Origin: Tsuneonella flava | GTDB taxonomy: Bacteria; Pseudomonadota; Alphaproteobacteria; Sphingomonadales; Sphingomonadaceae | Assembly: GCF_002870965.1 (NCBI RefSeq) | Contig: NZ_PHSO01000005.1 | Span: 496,001-560,000, forward strand | DNA: 64,000 nt | Reading direction: 5' to 3' | Made by a program: the position numbers and the translations under genes | Notes under the pieces: generated by a model | What the model was told of the DNA's origin: nothing | Seen by the model: the letters and a program-made list of their open reading frames with translations, nothing else | Database searches by the model: none | Part shown: positions 46,789 to 56,122 of the stretch, piece after piece | Layout: each line of letters opens with the position of its first letter | How positions within the stretch are numbered: position 1 is the first letter of the stretch

Positions 46789-47550
46789 ATGTCCGAAGAA
46801 GTGCTGACCCACGAAGAAGACGGTGTGTTGATCGTCACGATCAACCGCCCCGAAGCCAAAAACGCGATGACCAAGGCCGCGGCCGAAGGAATCGCGGCGG
46901 CGATGGACCGGCTCGATGCGGACGATGGATTGCGGGTCGGAATTCTGACCGGTGCGGGTGGCACGTTCTGTTCGGGTATGGATCTCAAGGGCTTCCTGCG
47001 TGGCGAATCGCCGGTAGTCGAAGGGCGCGGTTTCGGCGGCGTGGTGCAGGCTCCTCCCAAAAAGCCCCTGATTGCCGCAGTTGAGGGATATGCTCTTGCT
47101 GGCGGGCTGGAACTGATGATTGCCTGCGATCTTGTCGTGGCGAATGCCGCCGCGAAGTTCGGCATTCCCGAAGTAAAGCGCGGACTGGTCGCTGCGGCGG
47201 GCGGCGTGATGATGCTGCCCGATCAGATCCCCGAACGCATCGCGCTGGAACTGGCGATGACAGGCGATTTCATCGATGCGCCCCGCGCCTATGATCTTGG
47301 CCTTATCAATCGCGTGGTCGATGGGCCTGCGCTCGAAGGGGCGATGGCTCTGGCCAGCTCGATTGCCGCGAATGGCCCGCTTGCTGTCAGGGTGTCGAAG
47401 CAGATCGTGAAGGAATCGCGTGGCTGGCCGATGGACGAACGCTACGATCGTCAGGCCCAGCTGATCGCGCCGGTGTTCGTATCCGAAGACGCGCGCGAAG
47501 GCGCGGCTGCCTTTGCTGAAAAGCGCAAGCCCAACTGGAAGGGCAAGTAA
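46789..47550 (+). CDS. Enoyl-CoA hydratase/isomerase family
   Basis: The preferred start is ATG 46789 (MSEEVLTHEEDGVLIVTINR) behind GGAGAGCGATGGA, giving 253 residues. The crotonase motifs are GTFCSGMDLKGF (about 61-72) and IAAVEGYALAGGLELMI. One acid/base glutamate lies in GIPEVKRGL, but the second position is alanine/glycine (VAAAGG), so isomerase or another crotonase reaction is possible. Its stop overlaps the racemase ATG by one base. Confidence 0.88.
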   Translation: MSEEVLTHEEDGVLIVTINRPEAKNAMTKAAAEGIAAAMDRLDADDGLRVGILTGAGGTFCSGMDLKGFLRGESPVVEGRGFGGVVQAPPKKPLIAAVEGYALAGGLELMIACDLVVANAAAKFGIPEVKRGLVAAAGGVMMLPDQIPERIALELAMTGDFIDAPRAYDLGLINRVVDGPALEGAMALASSIAANGPLAVRVSKQIVKESRGWPMDERYDRQAQLIAPVFVSEDAREGAAAFAEKRKPNWKGK

Positions 47551-48710
47551 TGGCGTCGGCCAAGGGCGGGCCGCTGAGCGGCATTCGCATTGTCGAATTC
47601 GCCGGGATTGGGCCGGGGCCGTTCTGCGGTATGATGCTGGCCGATCACGGAGCGGAAGTAATCCGCATCGACCGTGCCAGCGGAGAGCGTGGCGGATCGA
47701 TGCCGATTACCAATGCGGACGTGCTTGCCCGCGGGCGCAAGTCGATTGCCGTCAATCTGAAGACTGCGGAAGGCGTTGCGCTCGCCCGTAAACTCTGCGC
47801 CAGCGCGGACGGGATCATCGAAGGGTTCCGCCCCGGCGTGATGGAGCGGCTCGGTCTGGGGCCTGACGAACTGCTGAGCGACAATCCCAAACTGGTGTAT
47901 GGCCGGATGACGGGGTGGGGCCAGACCGGCCCTTATGCCCCCTATGCCGGGCATGACATCAACTATATCGCTCTCGCTGGGGCGCTGGCGCACTATGGGC
48001 GCAGCGGTGGCAAGCCGACTCCGCCGATCAATATGGTGGGCGATTTCGGTGGCGGCGGGATGATGCTGGCGTTTGGCATGGTCAGCGCTCTGCTCAACGT
48101 CGCCCGTGGCGGCGAAGGTCAGGTAATCGATTGCGCGATGACCGACGGCACCGCCGTGCTGATGGGGATGGTCCACGGAATGAAGAACATGGGCGTCTGG
48201 TCGGAAGATCTCGGCGCGAACATGCTCGATACCGGGGCGCATTTCTACGATACCTATGAAACCGCCGATGGCAAATTCGTATCCATCGGCAGTATCGAAC
48301 CGCAGTTCTATGCCGAACTGCGCCGCGTTGCCGGGCTGACTGAAGATCGCGATTTCGATGCCCAGCACGACAGTGGCCAATGGGGTGCGTTGAAGGAAAA
48401 GCTGACCGCGTTGTTCAAGGGCAAGACCCGCGCCGAGTGGGACGCACTGATGGAGCATACCGATATATGCTACGCCCCGGTGCTGACTATGAGCGAAGCG
48501 ATCGCGCATCCGCATAATGTGGCGCGCGGTACGTTCTTCGATGGCGCGGGCGGCAAGCAGCCAGCACCGGCACCGCGTTATTCGCAGACCATCACCGACA
48601 CGCCCGCGCCTGCGCCGATGCCGGGCGACCATTCAGACGAAATCCTCGAAACTCTTGGTGTCGATGCCGACGAACGCGCCGCGCTGCGCGACGCTGGCAC
48701 GATCGCCTGA
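47550..48710 (+). CDS. Alpha-methylacyl-CoA racemase-like CoA-transferase family protein
   Basis: The 386-residue CaiB/BaiF-family protein has the racemase catalytic pair H135 (YAGHDINYIALAGAL) and D165 (NMVGDFGGGG), as in mycobacterial MCR. It epimerises the 2-methyl centre of branched acyl-CoAs so that S-specific dehydrogenases can work, a need met with isoprenoid, sterol side-chain or phytanyl substrates. It lies between crotonase (1-nt overlap) and acyl-CoA dehydrogenase (13-nt gap) genes. Confidence 0.9.
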   Translation: MASAKGGPLSGIRIVEFAGIGPGPFCGMMLADHGAEVIRIDRASGERGGSMPITNADVLARGRKSIAVNLKTAEGVALARKLCASADGIIEGFRPGVMERLGLGPDELLSDNPKLVYGRMTGWGQTGPYAPYAGHDINYIALAGALAHYGRSGGKPTPPINMVGDFGGGGMMLAFGMVSALLNVARGGEGQVIDCAMTDGTAVLMGMVHGMKNMGVWSEDLGANMLDTGAHFYDTYETADGKFVSIGSIEPQFYAELRRVAGLTEDRDFDAQHDSGQWGALKEKLTALFKGKTRAEWDALMEHTDICYAPVLTMSEAIAHPHNVARGTFFDGAGGKQPAPAPRYSQTITDTPAPAPMPGDHSDEILETLGVDADERAALRDAGTIA

Positions 48711-48723
48711 CAGGAGTAACCGA

Positions 48724-49866
48724 ATGCTCGATACCTCCCGCCGTACCGCCTACACGTCTGAGCATGAGATGTTTCGCGACACCGTGCGAAAGGTGCTGGC
48801 CGATGTCATGGTGCCGCATCTCGAAGAGCACGAACGCAACGGCATCGTCCCGCGCGAAGCGTGGAAAGCCGTAGGCGCGGCGGGAATGCTGTGCCCCACG
48901 GTTGCGGAAGAGAACGGCGGGCTGGGCCTCGATTTCGGCTATTGTGCGGTCGTGAACGAGGAAACCTGCTACATCGGGTCGTCTGCCGGGTTCACACTTC
49001 AGAACGATATTACTGCCGGATATATCGAACGGCTTGGTACGCCCGAACAGAAGCAACGGTGGTTGCCGGGCATGGTTTCGGGCGATGTGATCACTGCCAT
49101 CGCGATGACCGAGCCGGGCGCCGGGAGCGATCTGCAGGGCATTCGGACCACTGCGAAGAAGGACGGCAACGACTTCATCATCAACGGGTCCAAGACTTAC
49201 ATCACCAACGGCCAGAACTGCGATATGGTGATCGTTGTCGCCAAGACCGATCCCAGTCTGGGCGCGAAGGGCACCAGCCTCATCCTCGTTGAAGATGGCA
49301 CCCCCGGTTTCACCAAAGGGCGCAATCTCGACAAGATCGGACAGCATGCCGCCGATACCAGCGAGCTGTTTTTCGAAGACGTGCGGGTGCCGCAGGAAAA
49401 CCTGCTCGGCGGGGAAGGGCGCGGGTTTATACACCTGATGGAAGAATTGCCGCAGGAACGCCTGTCTATCGCCATCAGCGCGCAGGCCTGTGCCCAGCGG
49501 GCATTCGACGAAGCGGTCTCTTTTACGAAAGACCGCAAGGCTTTCGGGCAAAGCGTGTTCGAATTCCAGAACACCAAGTTCACGCTGGCCGATCTCGCCT
49601 CTCAGCTTCAGGTCGGATGGGCGCACCTCGACTGGGCATTGGCCCGCCACTTGCGCGGTGAGCTGAGCACGGCCGAAGCGAGTGCAGCGAAGCAGTGGCA
49701 CACCGATATGCAGGGCCGGGTTTGCGATGTGGCGCTGCAATTGCATGGTGGTGCTGGTTACATGAACGAATACCTCGTGGCCCGTCTGTGGCGCGACGCG
49801 CGCGTGACGCGCATTTTCGGCGGCACCAATGAAATCATGAAGGAAGTGGTGAGCCGGTCGCTCTGA
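48724..49866 (+). CDS. Acyl-CoA dehydrogenase
   Basis: The start is ATG 48724 (MLDTSRRTAYTSEHEMFRDT), giving 380 residues. The motifs AIAMTEPGAGSDLQGIRT, TNGQNCDMVIVVAKTD and the ending RIFGGTNEIMKEVVSRSL are typical. It acts after the racemase on the 2,3 position of an acyl-CoA. The long in-frame extension upstream lies inside the racemase gene and is rejected. It overlaps the thioesterase ATG by one base. Confidence 0.92.
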   Translation: MLDTSRRTAYTSEHEMFRDTVRKVLADVMVPHLEEHERNGIVPREAWKAVGAAGMLCPTVAEENGGLGLDFGYCAVVNEETCYIGSSAGFTLQNDITAGYIERLGTPEQKQRWLPGMVSGDVITAIAMTEPGAGSDLQGIRTTAKKDGNDFIINGSKTYITNGQNCDMVIVVAKTDPSLGAKGTSLILVEDGTPGFTKGRNLDKIGQHAADTSELFFEDVRVPQENLLGGEGRGFIHLMEELPQERLSIAISAQACAQRAFDEAVSFTKDRKAFGQSVFEFQNTKFTLADLASQLQVGWAHLDWALARHLRGELSTAEASAAKQWHTDMQGRVCDVALQLHGGAGYMNEYLVARLWRDARVTRIFGGTNEIMKEVVSRSL

Positions 49867-50663
49867 TGACAGACGAGACAGCATTTTTCACATGCGACGG
49901 TGATCTGTTCGTGCCGACCGCGCTTGCGCGTAGCCCGTGGAGTGGAACGGCGATCACCGGGCTGGCCGTGTCCGGCCTGTTGATGCGTGCATTCGAAACG
50001 GAGCGACCCGATGCGATGCATCTGGCGCGGTTTACCGTCGATTTTCTGGGTGAAGTGCCCAATGCGCCGCTGCGGCTGAGGCATACATGGGACAAGCGTG
50101 GTGGCCGTCTGTCGTTTTCCAGCGCGACGTTGAGTAGTGAAGACGGCCGCGTGGGCGCCAGAGCCAGCGCGATGTGGTTGCGCGATGCGGAAACGCCCGC
50201 TGCCGATTTCGCGCAGGATTATCCCCGCTGGCAAGACATCGAGGCGGTGCCTTTCTGGCGCGGGCCTGCTCTTCACGGGTTTGGGGAAACCCGCCCGGTG
50301 GAAGGCAGGATCGGTCTGCCCGGACGCGGCATCGTGTGGGTCAAGCCCCGCTTTTCCGTGATTGCAGGGCAAGTGGCATCGCCATTGTGCCAGGCCGCGA
50401 TCCTGTCGGATATGGGCAACGGGATCGGGACCCCGGTGGACGGGCGGGAGTATTCTTTCGCCAATACCGATATCGGGCTTCATCTTTATCGCGAACCGGT
50501 GGGCGAATGGCTGATGATCGATTCACAAGGTGCCAGCGGCGGGCGCGGCGATGCTGTGACTCATACCACGTTCGCAGATGAGCGCGGAGTCTATGCGCGC
50601 GGCTGGCAAACGCTGTTCGTCGCTCCGTATCCGGCAGGGCAGCCAAGTCATTTCGAAGAATGA
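49866..50663 (+). CDS. Acyl-CoA thioesterase (double hotdog)
   Basis: The 265-residue protein looks like a TesB-type thioesterase with two hotdog modules. The first covers about 20-105 and contains HLARFTVDFLGEVPNAPL. The second covers about 165-262, containing ANTDIGLHLYREPVGEWLMI and the D-x-Q segment MIDSQGASGGRGD. It releases acids from CoA esters, possibly to recycle CoA in the same operon. No signal peptide is present. Confidence 0.82.
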   Translation: MTDETAFFTCDGDLFVPTALARSPWSGTAITGLAVSGLLMRAFETERPDAMHLARFTVDFLGEVPNAPLRLRHTWDKRGGRLSFSSATLSSEDGRVGARASAMWLRDAETPAADFAQDYPRWQDIEAVPFWRGPALHGFGETRPVEGRIGLPGRGIVWVKPRFSVIAGQVASPLCQAAILSDMGNGIGTPVDGREYSFANTDIGLHLYREPVGEWLMIDSQGASGGRGDAVTHTTFADERGVYARGWQTLFVAPYPAGQPSHFEE

Positions 50664-50725
50664 GCGTGGCAGGATCCGGTGCGGCAAAGGCGGCGGAATG
50701 CGCCTCTGCCGCCAATTTTGCCCGG

Positions 50726-51598
50726 TTATAGAAAGTCCCGCAGTTCTTTCACAAAATCGGTGAACCTGTCGTGGTGGACCCAGTGTCCGGCACGCTCGTA
50801 TTCTGTGACGGATACGTTGTCGCCGAAATACGCCAGCCGCCCATCCTGTTCGGGGTTGGAGGCCCATGAATCCGTGCCATAGATAAAGCGCGTGGGGCAC
50901 GTGATCCGCCCCCACATTTCCTGCAATCCGCGCGACGATACATCGTCCAGCGGCCACGCATGGAGATGCGGATCGAATTTCCAGCTGAAGGTGCCGTCTT
51001 CGTTTCGCATCACTGCGTGCAGCGTGAGATGGCGCGCCTGTTCCGCAGTGAGATAGCTGTTGGCTTCGTGCATACGGCTCAGCGCATCTTCGACTGTAGC
51101 GTAGCGTTTGGGCTGGCGGCTGCTGGCTTCGCGCTTCTTGTCGATCCATTCGATCCAGTGCTGGTGATAGGGCTTCTCGCGACGTTCCGCCTGCACCTTG
51201 GGGCTGGGGCCGAGCCCTTCGATCGCGACCAGTTTGCGGACGTTTTCCGGGTACAGCCCGGTATAGCGGATCGCGATATTCCCACCCAGCGAATGCGCGA
51301 CGATCGTCACCGGTGCGAGCTGAAGCTGGTGGATCAACTGAGCCAGATCGTAAACATAGCCCATCACCGGGTAATGCCCGTTGTTGTTCCACTCGCTGTC
51401 GCCGTGTCCGCGCAGGTCGGGGCAGATCACATGCCAGTCCTCACGCAATGCTTCCGCGGTCCAGTCCCAGTTGCGGCAATGGTCGCGCCCGCCATGCAGC
51501 AGGATCAGCGGTGGCGCCCCGGCATTGCCCCAATCGACGTAATGCAGGCGTGTGCGCTGCGATATGTAACTCTGCGAAGTCGGGCCGATCAGGTCCAT
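50726..51598 (-). CDS. Alpha/beta hydrolase
   Basis: The chosen start ATG 51598 (MDLIGPTSQSYISQRTRLHY) is preceded by GGAGGACGA, and the protein has 290 residues; the longer frame to 51616 is less likely. The nucleophile elbow is AHSLGGN, the oxyanion loop LLHGGRDHCRNW, and the late histidine lies in ERAGHWVHHD. It is a cytoplasmic ester or C-C hydrolase of unknown substrate, divergent from the dehydrogenase at 51711 across the palindrome at 51619. Confidence 0.88.
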   Translation of the reverse strand: MDLIGPTSQSYISQRTRLHYVDWGNAGAPPLILLHGGRDHCRNWDWTAEALREDWHVICPDLRGHGDSEWNNNGHYPVMGYVYDLAQLIHQLQLAPVTIVAHSLGGNIAIRYTGLYPENVRKLVAIEGLGPSPKVQAERREKPYHQHWIEWIDKKREASSRQPKRYATVEDALSRMHEANSYLTAEQARHLTLHAVMRNEDGTFSWKFDPHLHAWPLDDVSSRGLQEMWGRITCPTRFIYGTDSWASNPEQDGRLAYFGDNVSVTEYERAGHWVHHDRFTDFVKELRDFL

Positions 51599-51618
51599 TC
51601 GTCCTCCATTGAGCACCT

Positions 51619-51642
51619 TTTACGCTTACGTGAGCGTAAAAT
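51619..51642. promoter_or_regulatory. 24-bp near-perfect palindrome
   Basis: The arms are TTTTACGCT (51619-51627) and AGCGTAAAA (51634-51642), with TACGTG between; only the bases at 51628 and 51633 break symmetry. It lies between a divergent hydrolase and an acyl-CoA dehydrogenase. It is a strong candidate operator of a MerR- or TetR-type regulator that is not encoded nearby. Confidence 0.75.
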
Positions 51643-51710
51643 GCGTTGCGGATTGCTACCGATAGGATAGGCTTCTGCCAAAGACAAATCACGAGAGAGG
51701 ACAACACGCA

Positions 51711-52874
51711 ATGCCCGTTATCGACGTTCCCCCGCCCCAGTTCATGGAAGACGAAGAGATTGCGATCTTTTCCGATGCGGTTGGCAAGTTTTTCGAACAA
51801 CATGCCCCGCCCAGGCGGGTGGAGACATGGCGTGAGAACGGCCAGGTCGATCGCGAATTCTGGACCGAAGCGGGTGCAGCAGGCCTGCTGGGGATGACAG
51901 TGCCCGTGGAATATGGCGGGCATGGCGGAGACTTCCGTCACGATCTGGTCGTCCTGTCGCAGCAAGCGGAAAAGGGTGTCGATGGCTTTGCGGCCAGCCT
52001 GCACAATGTCATCATCCTGCCGTACATCGTCCGTCATGGGACTGAAGAGCAGAAGAAGAAATGGCTGCCCCGGCTGGTCAGCGGTGAGCTGATCAGCGCC
52101 ATCGCCATGACCGAGCCGGGCGCGGGATCGGATTTGCAGAACATTTCCACGACGGCAATCAAGGACGGCAACGGATACCGGCTGAACGGTGCCAAGACCT
52201 TCATCTCCAGCGGGCAGCTCGCCAATTTCATCGTCGTCGTCGCCAAGACCGACCCCAGGGAAGGGGCCAAGGGCATCAGCCTGATGTGCCTCGAGACCGA
52301 TGGCGCGGAGGGATTCCGACGCGGCAAGAAGCTCGACAAAGTCGGAATGGATGCAGCCGATACCAGCGAGCTGTTTTTCGACGACGTGTTCGTGCCGGGT
52401 GAAAACGTGCTCGGCGGTGTCGAAGGGCGCGGGTTCTATCAGTTGATGGGCGAACTGCCGCAGGAACGGCTGGTGATTGCCGTGGGCGCGATGAGCACGA
52501 TCGAGCGTGCGCTGGAAACCACCGTCGAATACACAAAACAGCGCAAGGCGTTCGGCAAGACGATCTGGGATTTCCAGAATACGCAGTTCGTGCTGGCCGA
52601 TCTGAAGGCCAAGGCGACTGCAGGCAAAGTGTTCCTCAACGATTGCATCGCCAAGCTACTGCGTGGCGAACTGGACGTAACGACCGCCTCCATCGCGAAA
52701 TACTGGCTGACCGAATTGCAGGGCGAAGTCGTTGACAAGTGCCTGCAATTCCACGGCGGCTGGGGCTATATCAACGAATATGCCATCGCCAAGATGTTCC
52801 GCGACAGCCGCATCAGCCGTATCTTCGGCGGGTCTAACGAAATCATGAAAATGTTGATTGCGAGGTCGATGTGA
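51711..52874 (+). CDS. Acyl-CoA dehydrogenase
   Basis: The 387-residue protein has the full domain set (AIAMTEPGAGSDLQNIST, SSGQLANFIVVVAKTD, ending RIFGGSNEIMKMLIARSM). It is very like the dehydrogenase at 31950-33113 in layout and many short stretches, so the two clusters share ancestry for this step. The ribosome site is AGAGAGGAC. It overlaps the following SDR by GTGA. Confidence 0.92.
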   Translation: MPVIDVPPPQFMEDEEIAIFSDAVGKFFEQHAPPRRVETWRENGQVDREFWTEAGAAGLLGMTVPVEYGGHGGDFRHDLVVLSQQAEKGVDGFAASLHNVIILPYIVRHGTEEQKKKWLPRLVSGELISAIAMTEPGAGSDLQNISTTAIKDGNGYRLNGAKTFISSGQLANFIVVVAKTDPREGAKGISLMCLETDGAEGFRRGKKLDKVGMDAADTSELFFDDVFVPGENVLGGVEGRGFYQLMGELPQERLVIAVGAMSTIERALETTVEYTKQRKAFGKTIWDFQNTQFVLADLKAKATAGKVFLNDCIAKLLRGELDVTTASIAKYWLTELQGEVVDKCLQFHGGWGYINEYAIAKMFRDSRISRIFGGSNEIMKMLIARSM

Positions 52875-53686
52875 GCGGCGGCGCTGGTATGGCTGAGGAG
52901 ACTTTCCGCGAAGGTCTGCTGGAAGGGAAAGTCGCTTTCATCGCGGGAGGCACCAGTGGGATCAATCTGGGCATTGCCAAACGCTTTGCCGCATTGGGTG
53001 CGAAAGTTGCGGTCTGCGGGCGCGATCCCGACAAGGCATCGCGCGCGGCTGCGGAGATTGGCCACGACGCGCGCGGGCTGAGTGCCGATGTCCGCGATTT
53101 CGCTGCGATCCGCACTGCCCTGGAAGCGACTGTCGACGCATTCGGAAAGCTGGATATCGTCGTGGCGGGGGCGGCGGGGAATTTTCTGTCGCCTGCGCTT
53201 GGCATGTCGGCCAATGCGTTCAAGACCGTGGTCGATATCGATCTGCTGGGCACATTCAACACGTTCCGTGCCTGTCACGATCTGCTCAATCTGCCGGGCG
53301 CCAGCCTTATAGCGATCACGGCCGGTCAGGCGAAACAGGCAATGGCGATGCAGATTCACGTTTGCGCTGCCAAGGCCGGTGTCAATCAGGTGGTCCGCAC
53401 GCTGGCTATCGAATGGGGCCCGGACATTCGAGTAAATGCCATTTCACCAGGCCCGATCGATGGGACAGAGGGCATGGCCCGGCTTGCCCCCGACCCGGCG
53501 ACGCGCGCTGCCCATGAAAGGCGGATTCCGGCCAAACGGTGGGGGTATGCGAGTGAAATCGCCGATGCGGCGGTGTTCCTCAGTTCACCGGCGGCAAGCT
53601 ATATCACCGGCACGATTCTTGACGTTGACGGCGGCAGTTTAGTGGGCGATGCGGGGAGGATGGATACTTCCAAAGGGCTTGCCTGA
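52871..53686 (+). CDS. SDR, 2,4-dienoyl-CoA reductase-like
   Basis: The start is GTG 52871 in the GTGA overlap; an internal ATG at 52889 (MAEETFREG) is an alternative. Of about 271 residues, GGTSGINLG binds the cofactor and GAAGNFLSP replaces the usual NNAG, as in peroxisomal-type 2,4-dienoyl-CoA reductases. The catalytic tyrosine position is histidine (MQIHVCAAKAG), again typical of that group. It would reduce 2,4-dienoyl-CoAs arising from unsaturated chains. Confidence 0.85.
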   Translation: MSGGAGMAEETFREGLLEGKVAFIAGGTSGINLGIAKRFAALGAKVAVCGRDPDKASRAAAEIGHDARGLSADVRDFAAIRTALEATVDAFGKLDIVVAGAAGNFLSPALGMSANAFKTVVDIDLLGTFNTFRACHDLLNLPGASLIAITAGQAKQAMAMQIHVCAAKAGVNQVVRTLAIEWGPDIRVNAISPGPIDGTEGMARLAPDPATRAAHERRIPAKRWGYASEIADAAVFLSSPAASYITGTILDVDGGSLVGDAGRMDTSKGLA

Positions 53687-53706
53687 CCGATGAGTGGATC
53701 GGTTCG

Positions 53707-54147
53707 ATGATCGCGCAGACGATCCAGCTTGCGCTGGCACCGGTGTTCGCGCTGGTCGCTATCGGCAATATCCTCAATCTTCTCTCGACCCGGCTGGGGC
53801 GGGTGGTCGATCGCAGCCGCGCATTGCAGGATCGCTACGCCAACACCGTGGGTATCGAACACGATATCGTCGTGCGCGAAATCCGCCTGATAGACCGGCG
53901 GATCAAGCTGATCGGTCGGGCGGTGCTGTTTCTGGTGCTGGCGGGTTTGTCGATCGGGCTGACGGTTGCCTTGCTGTTCATCCAGGGGGTAACGCATGTG
54001 GCGTTGCAGCATTTCGCTGCCGCCAGCTTCACGTTGGCGATCACTCTGCTGATGGGTGGACTGGTGCTGTTCCTGATTGAAACGCGCGCGGCATCGGCGG
54101 CATTGCAGATTCCGGAAGAATATCTCGAACGCGACCGTTCCATTTGA
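53707..54147 (+). CDS. DUF2721 membrane protein
   Basis: The 146-residue protein has an N-terminal hydrophobic helix (about 5-27), a charged stretch (RLGRVVDRSRALQDRY, IRLIDRRIKLIGRA), and two more hydrophobic helices (about 70-92 and 104-127). This is the DUF2721 pattern. Function is unknown. It begins 20 nt after the SDR. Confidence 0.85.
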   Translation: MIAQTIQLALAPVFALVAIGNILNLLSTRLGRVVDRSRALQDRYANTVGIEHDIVVREIRLIDRRIKLIGRAVLFLVLAGLSIGLTVALLFIQGVTHVALQHFAAASFTLAITLLMGGLVLFLIETRAASAALQIPEEYLERDRSI

Positions 54148-54167
54148 AACGAGCGGAGCGGGCCGGG

Positions 54168-54698
54168 CTATTCCGATGTGACCGGTGCATCGACGATTAC
54201 AGTCATATCCTGCAGCATCACGGCCTCTATCGTGCCGTCAGGGGAAGAACCGGAATACGCGAACTGGCCCGATAGCGGCACAGACTGATTGTCCAGCAGC
54301 AGCCAGTTGGCCTGCGCCATTTGCGGAGCGGATTTGCGATTGGCGGGGGCGGGCATCAGTTCGCCTTCCGCCGGGGTGTGGGCAGGCACTGCGACCAGCC
54401 GGCCCACGGTGAGGGGACGGGCCACTTCCATCAGGAAACGGCGGGCGACGACAGTGCCTTCCTGTGAGGGAGGGAGACGGTCGACTATTCGAAGTGTCAC
54501 TGCAGTACCCGCCGGCACAGTCACCGGTACTTTGCGAGCCGGGCGTGGGGCTGGCGATACACTGGCAGGAAGGATGCGGAGCGATACCTGAACCGGGCTC
54601 GATACCGATCCGCCCCCGGCCTGCGCCAGCCCGGCGGACAGGCAAATCGAGATGACGCCTGCGCCGGCGAGCAAACTGACAATCGTCTTCGGCGGCAT
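54168..54698 (-). CDS. Hypothetical exported protein
   Basis: The 176-residue protein has a signal peptide (about 1-27, ending GLAQAGGG). The mature part contains VPVTVPAGTAVTLRIVDRL and GRLVAVPAHTPAEGEL, a beta-rich pattern seen in periplasmic proteins with pilus- or secretion-like beta domains. No family is assigned. It is convergent with the DUF2721 gene. Confidence 0.65.
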   Translation of the reverse strand: MPPKTIVSLLAGAGVISICLSAGLAQAGGGSVSSPVQVSLRILPASVSPAPRPARKVPVTVPAGTAVTLRIVDRLPPSQEGTVVARRFLMEVARPLTVGRLVAVPAHTPAEGELMPAPANRKSAPQMAQANWLLLDNQSVPLSGQFAYSGSSPDGTIEAVMLQDMTVIVDAPVTSE

Positions 54699-54988
54699 CT
54701 GGCGGTTCCTCCCTGTGCATCGGGATCGGCATGTGCCTGCTCGGAAAACCGCAAGACACCGCCGCTCAGGCTGATTGAACGACAGCTTGGGTCAAGATTT
54801 AAACCGCTTGGGATTAGGGGAAAATACTAGGCTCTGGACCTATTGCCGCTGTAACCACGCGGCCTGTTCGCCTCGGCCCGGCGGCTAAATGCGCCCGCTT
54901 TCTTGTTTGAGCGATGCGGAGATGGCGGGGTAAAATACTTGACTGTCAAACTACGTCTGCTGGTAAGAGAACGTCCGTGGGTTGCGGC

Positions 54989-56068
54989 ATGGGGAGATAT
55001 ACAATTCGCACGATCTTGGCTGCAGGACTGTTATCGCTTGGTGTCGCAGGATGCTCTCATGGCGCTGGCGAACCTGTGCAGCGCATCTCTGCGGACGCTG
55101 TGCCACCATCCAGCCAGTTGAGTTCTGCTGCCCGCAATATTCTCGCGCAGATGAAAGTGGAAACGGCGCCCGCCGCCATCGCCGGGAATCTGGCTCAACA
55201 GCGTGCGTTTTACGGTGCGTGGAACGATCGCCGTCTGGCTGAAATGAACCGTGCTTTCGCCACAATCGATACCCGCAGCGAGATTGGCGGAGTGCCGGTG
55301 GACGTGGTGACTCCGCAAGGCGGGATCGCCCCGGCGAACCGCAATCGGGTGCTGATCAATGTACACGGCGGCGCATTTATGTGGGGGGCGGGCAGTGGTG
55401 CGCTGGTCGAAGCGACCCCCATCGCTGCCACTGGGCGGATCAAAGTGGTGACGGTCGATTACCGGCTGGCCCCTGAACACACATATCCCGCTGCGTCGGA
55501 GGATGTGGCCGCGGTCTATCGCGCGTTACTCGATGAATATCCGGCGGCCAATATCGGGATATACGGCTGTTCGGCAGGGGGCATTATCACCGCGCAAGCG
55601 ACAGCATGGTTCGCCGCGCACGGTCTGCCCCGGCCCGGCGCCATCGGTACCTTCTGCGGTACGGGCGCGCCCTATTCAGGCGATAGCCCGTATCTCTCGG
55701 CCTTTCTCGGCAGGGAGAAGATGCCACCACCCGCCGGATTACCAAAGCAAACCGCCAATCCATACCTTATCGATGTGCCGCGCGGCGATTGCACGGCTTA
55801 TCCGTTGACGTGCGATGCGACGACGGCTGCTATGCCGCCGACCTTGTTGTTGGCTGGCGGGCGCGATTTCGCGGCCAGCGCGCTGACACTGGCGCACCGT
55901 CGCCTTGCTGCGGCTGGGGTGAAAAGCGAGTTGTATCTGTTCGACGGATTGCCCCACGCTTTCTTCATGTGGCCCGACATGCCTGAATCGCACGAAGCAT
56001 TCGCGCGGATCGTGGACTTTTTCGACCGCCATCTGGGCCGCGCGCCGCGCGCTGCCGACCGCCAATAG
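54989..56068 (+). CDS. Lipoprotein alpha/beta hydrolase (acetyl-esterase / HSL type)
   Basis: The likely start is ATG 54989 (MGRYTIRTILAAGLLSLG), giving 359 residues with a lipoprotein signal and lipobox VAGC. The HSL-family motifs are NVHGGAFMWGAGSG and the nucleophile elbow GCSAGG, with a late histidine in FDGLPHAFFMW. It probably acts in the periplasm on short-chain esters. A longer in-frame start at 54914 would destroy the signal peptide and is rejected. It lies 54 nt upstream of trehalase. Confidence 0.85.
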   Translation: MGRYTIRTILAAGLLSLGVAGCSHGAGEPVQRISADAVPPSSQLSSAARNILAQMKVETAPAAIAGNLAQQRAFYGAWNDRRLAEMNRAFATIDTRSEIGGVPVDVVTPQGGIAPANRNRVLINVHGGAFMWGAGSGALVEATPIAATGRIKVVTVDYRLAPEHTYPAASEDVAAVYRALLDEYPAANIGIYGCSAGGIITAQATAWFAAHGLPRPGAIGTFCGTGAPYSGDSPYLSAFLGREKMPPPAGLPKQTANPYLIDVPRGDCTAYPLTCDATTAAMPPTLLLAGGRDFAASALTLAHRRLAAAGVKSELYLFDGLPHAFFMWPDMPESHEAFARIVDFFDRHLGRAPRAADRQ

Positions 56069-56122
56069 GCGACTGTCGCCCGAGCCCTGTTGCCATACGT
56101 ATTTTTGCCTGAAGAGGACACG

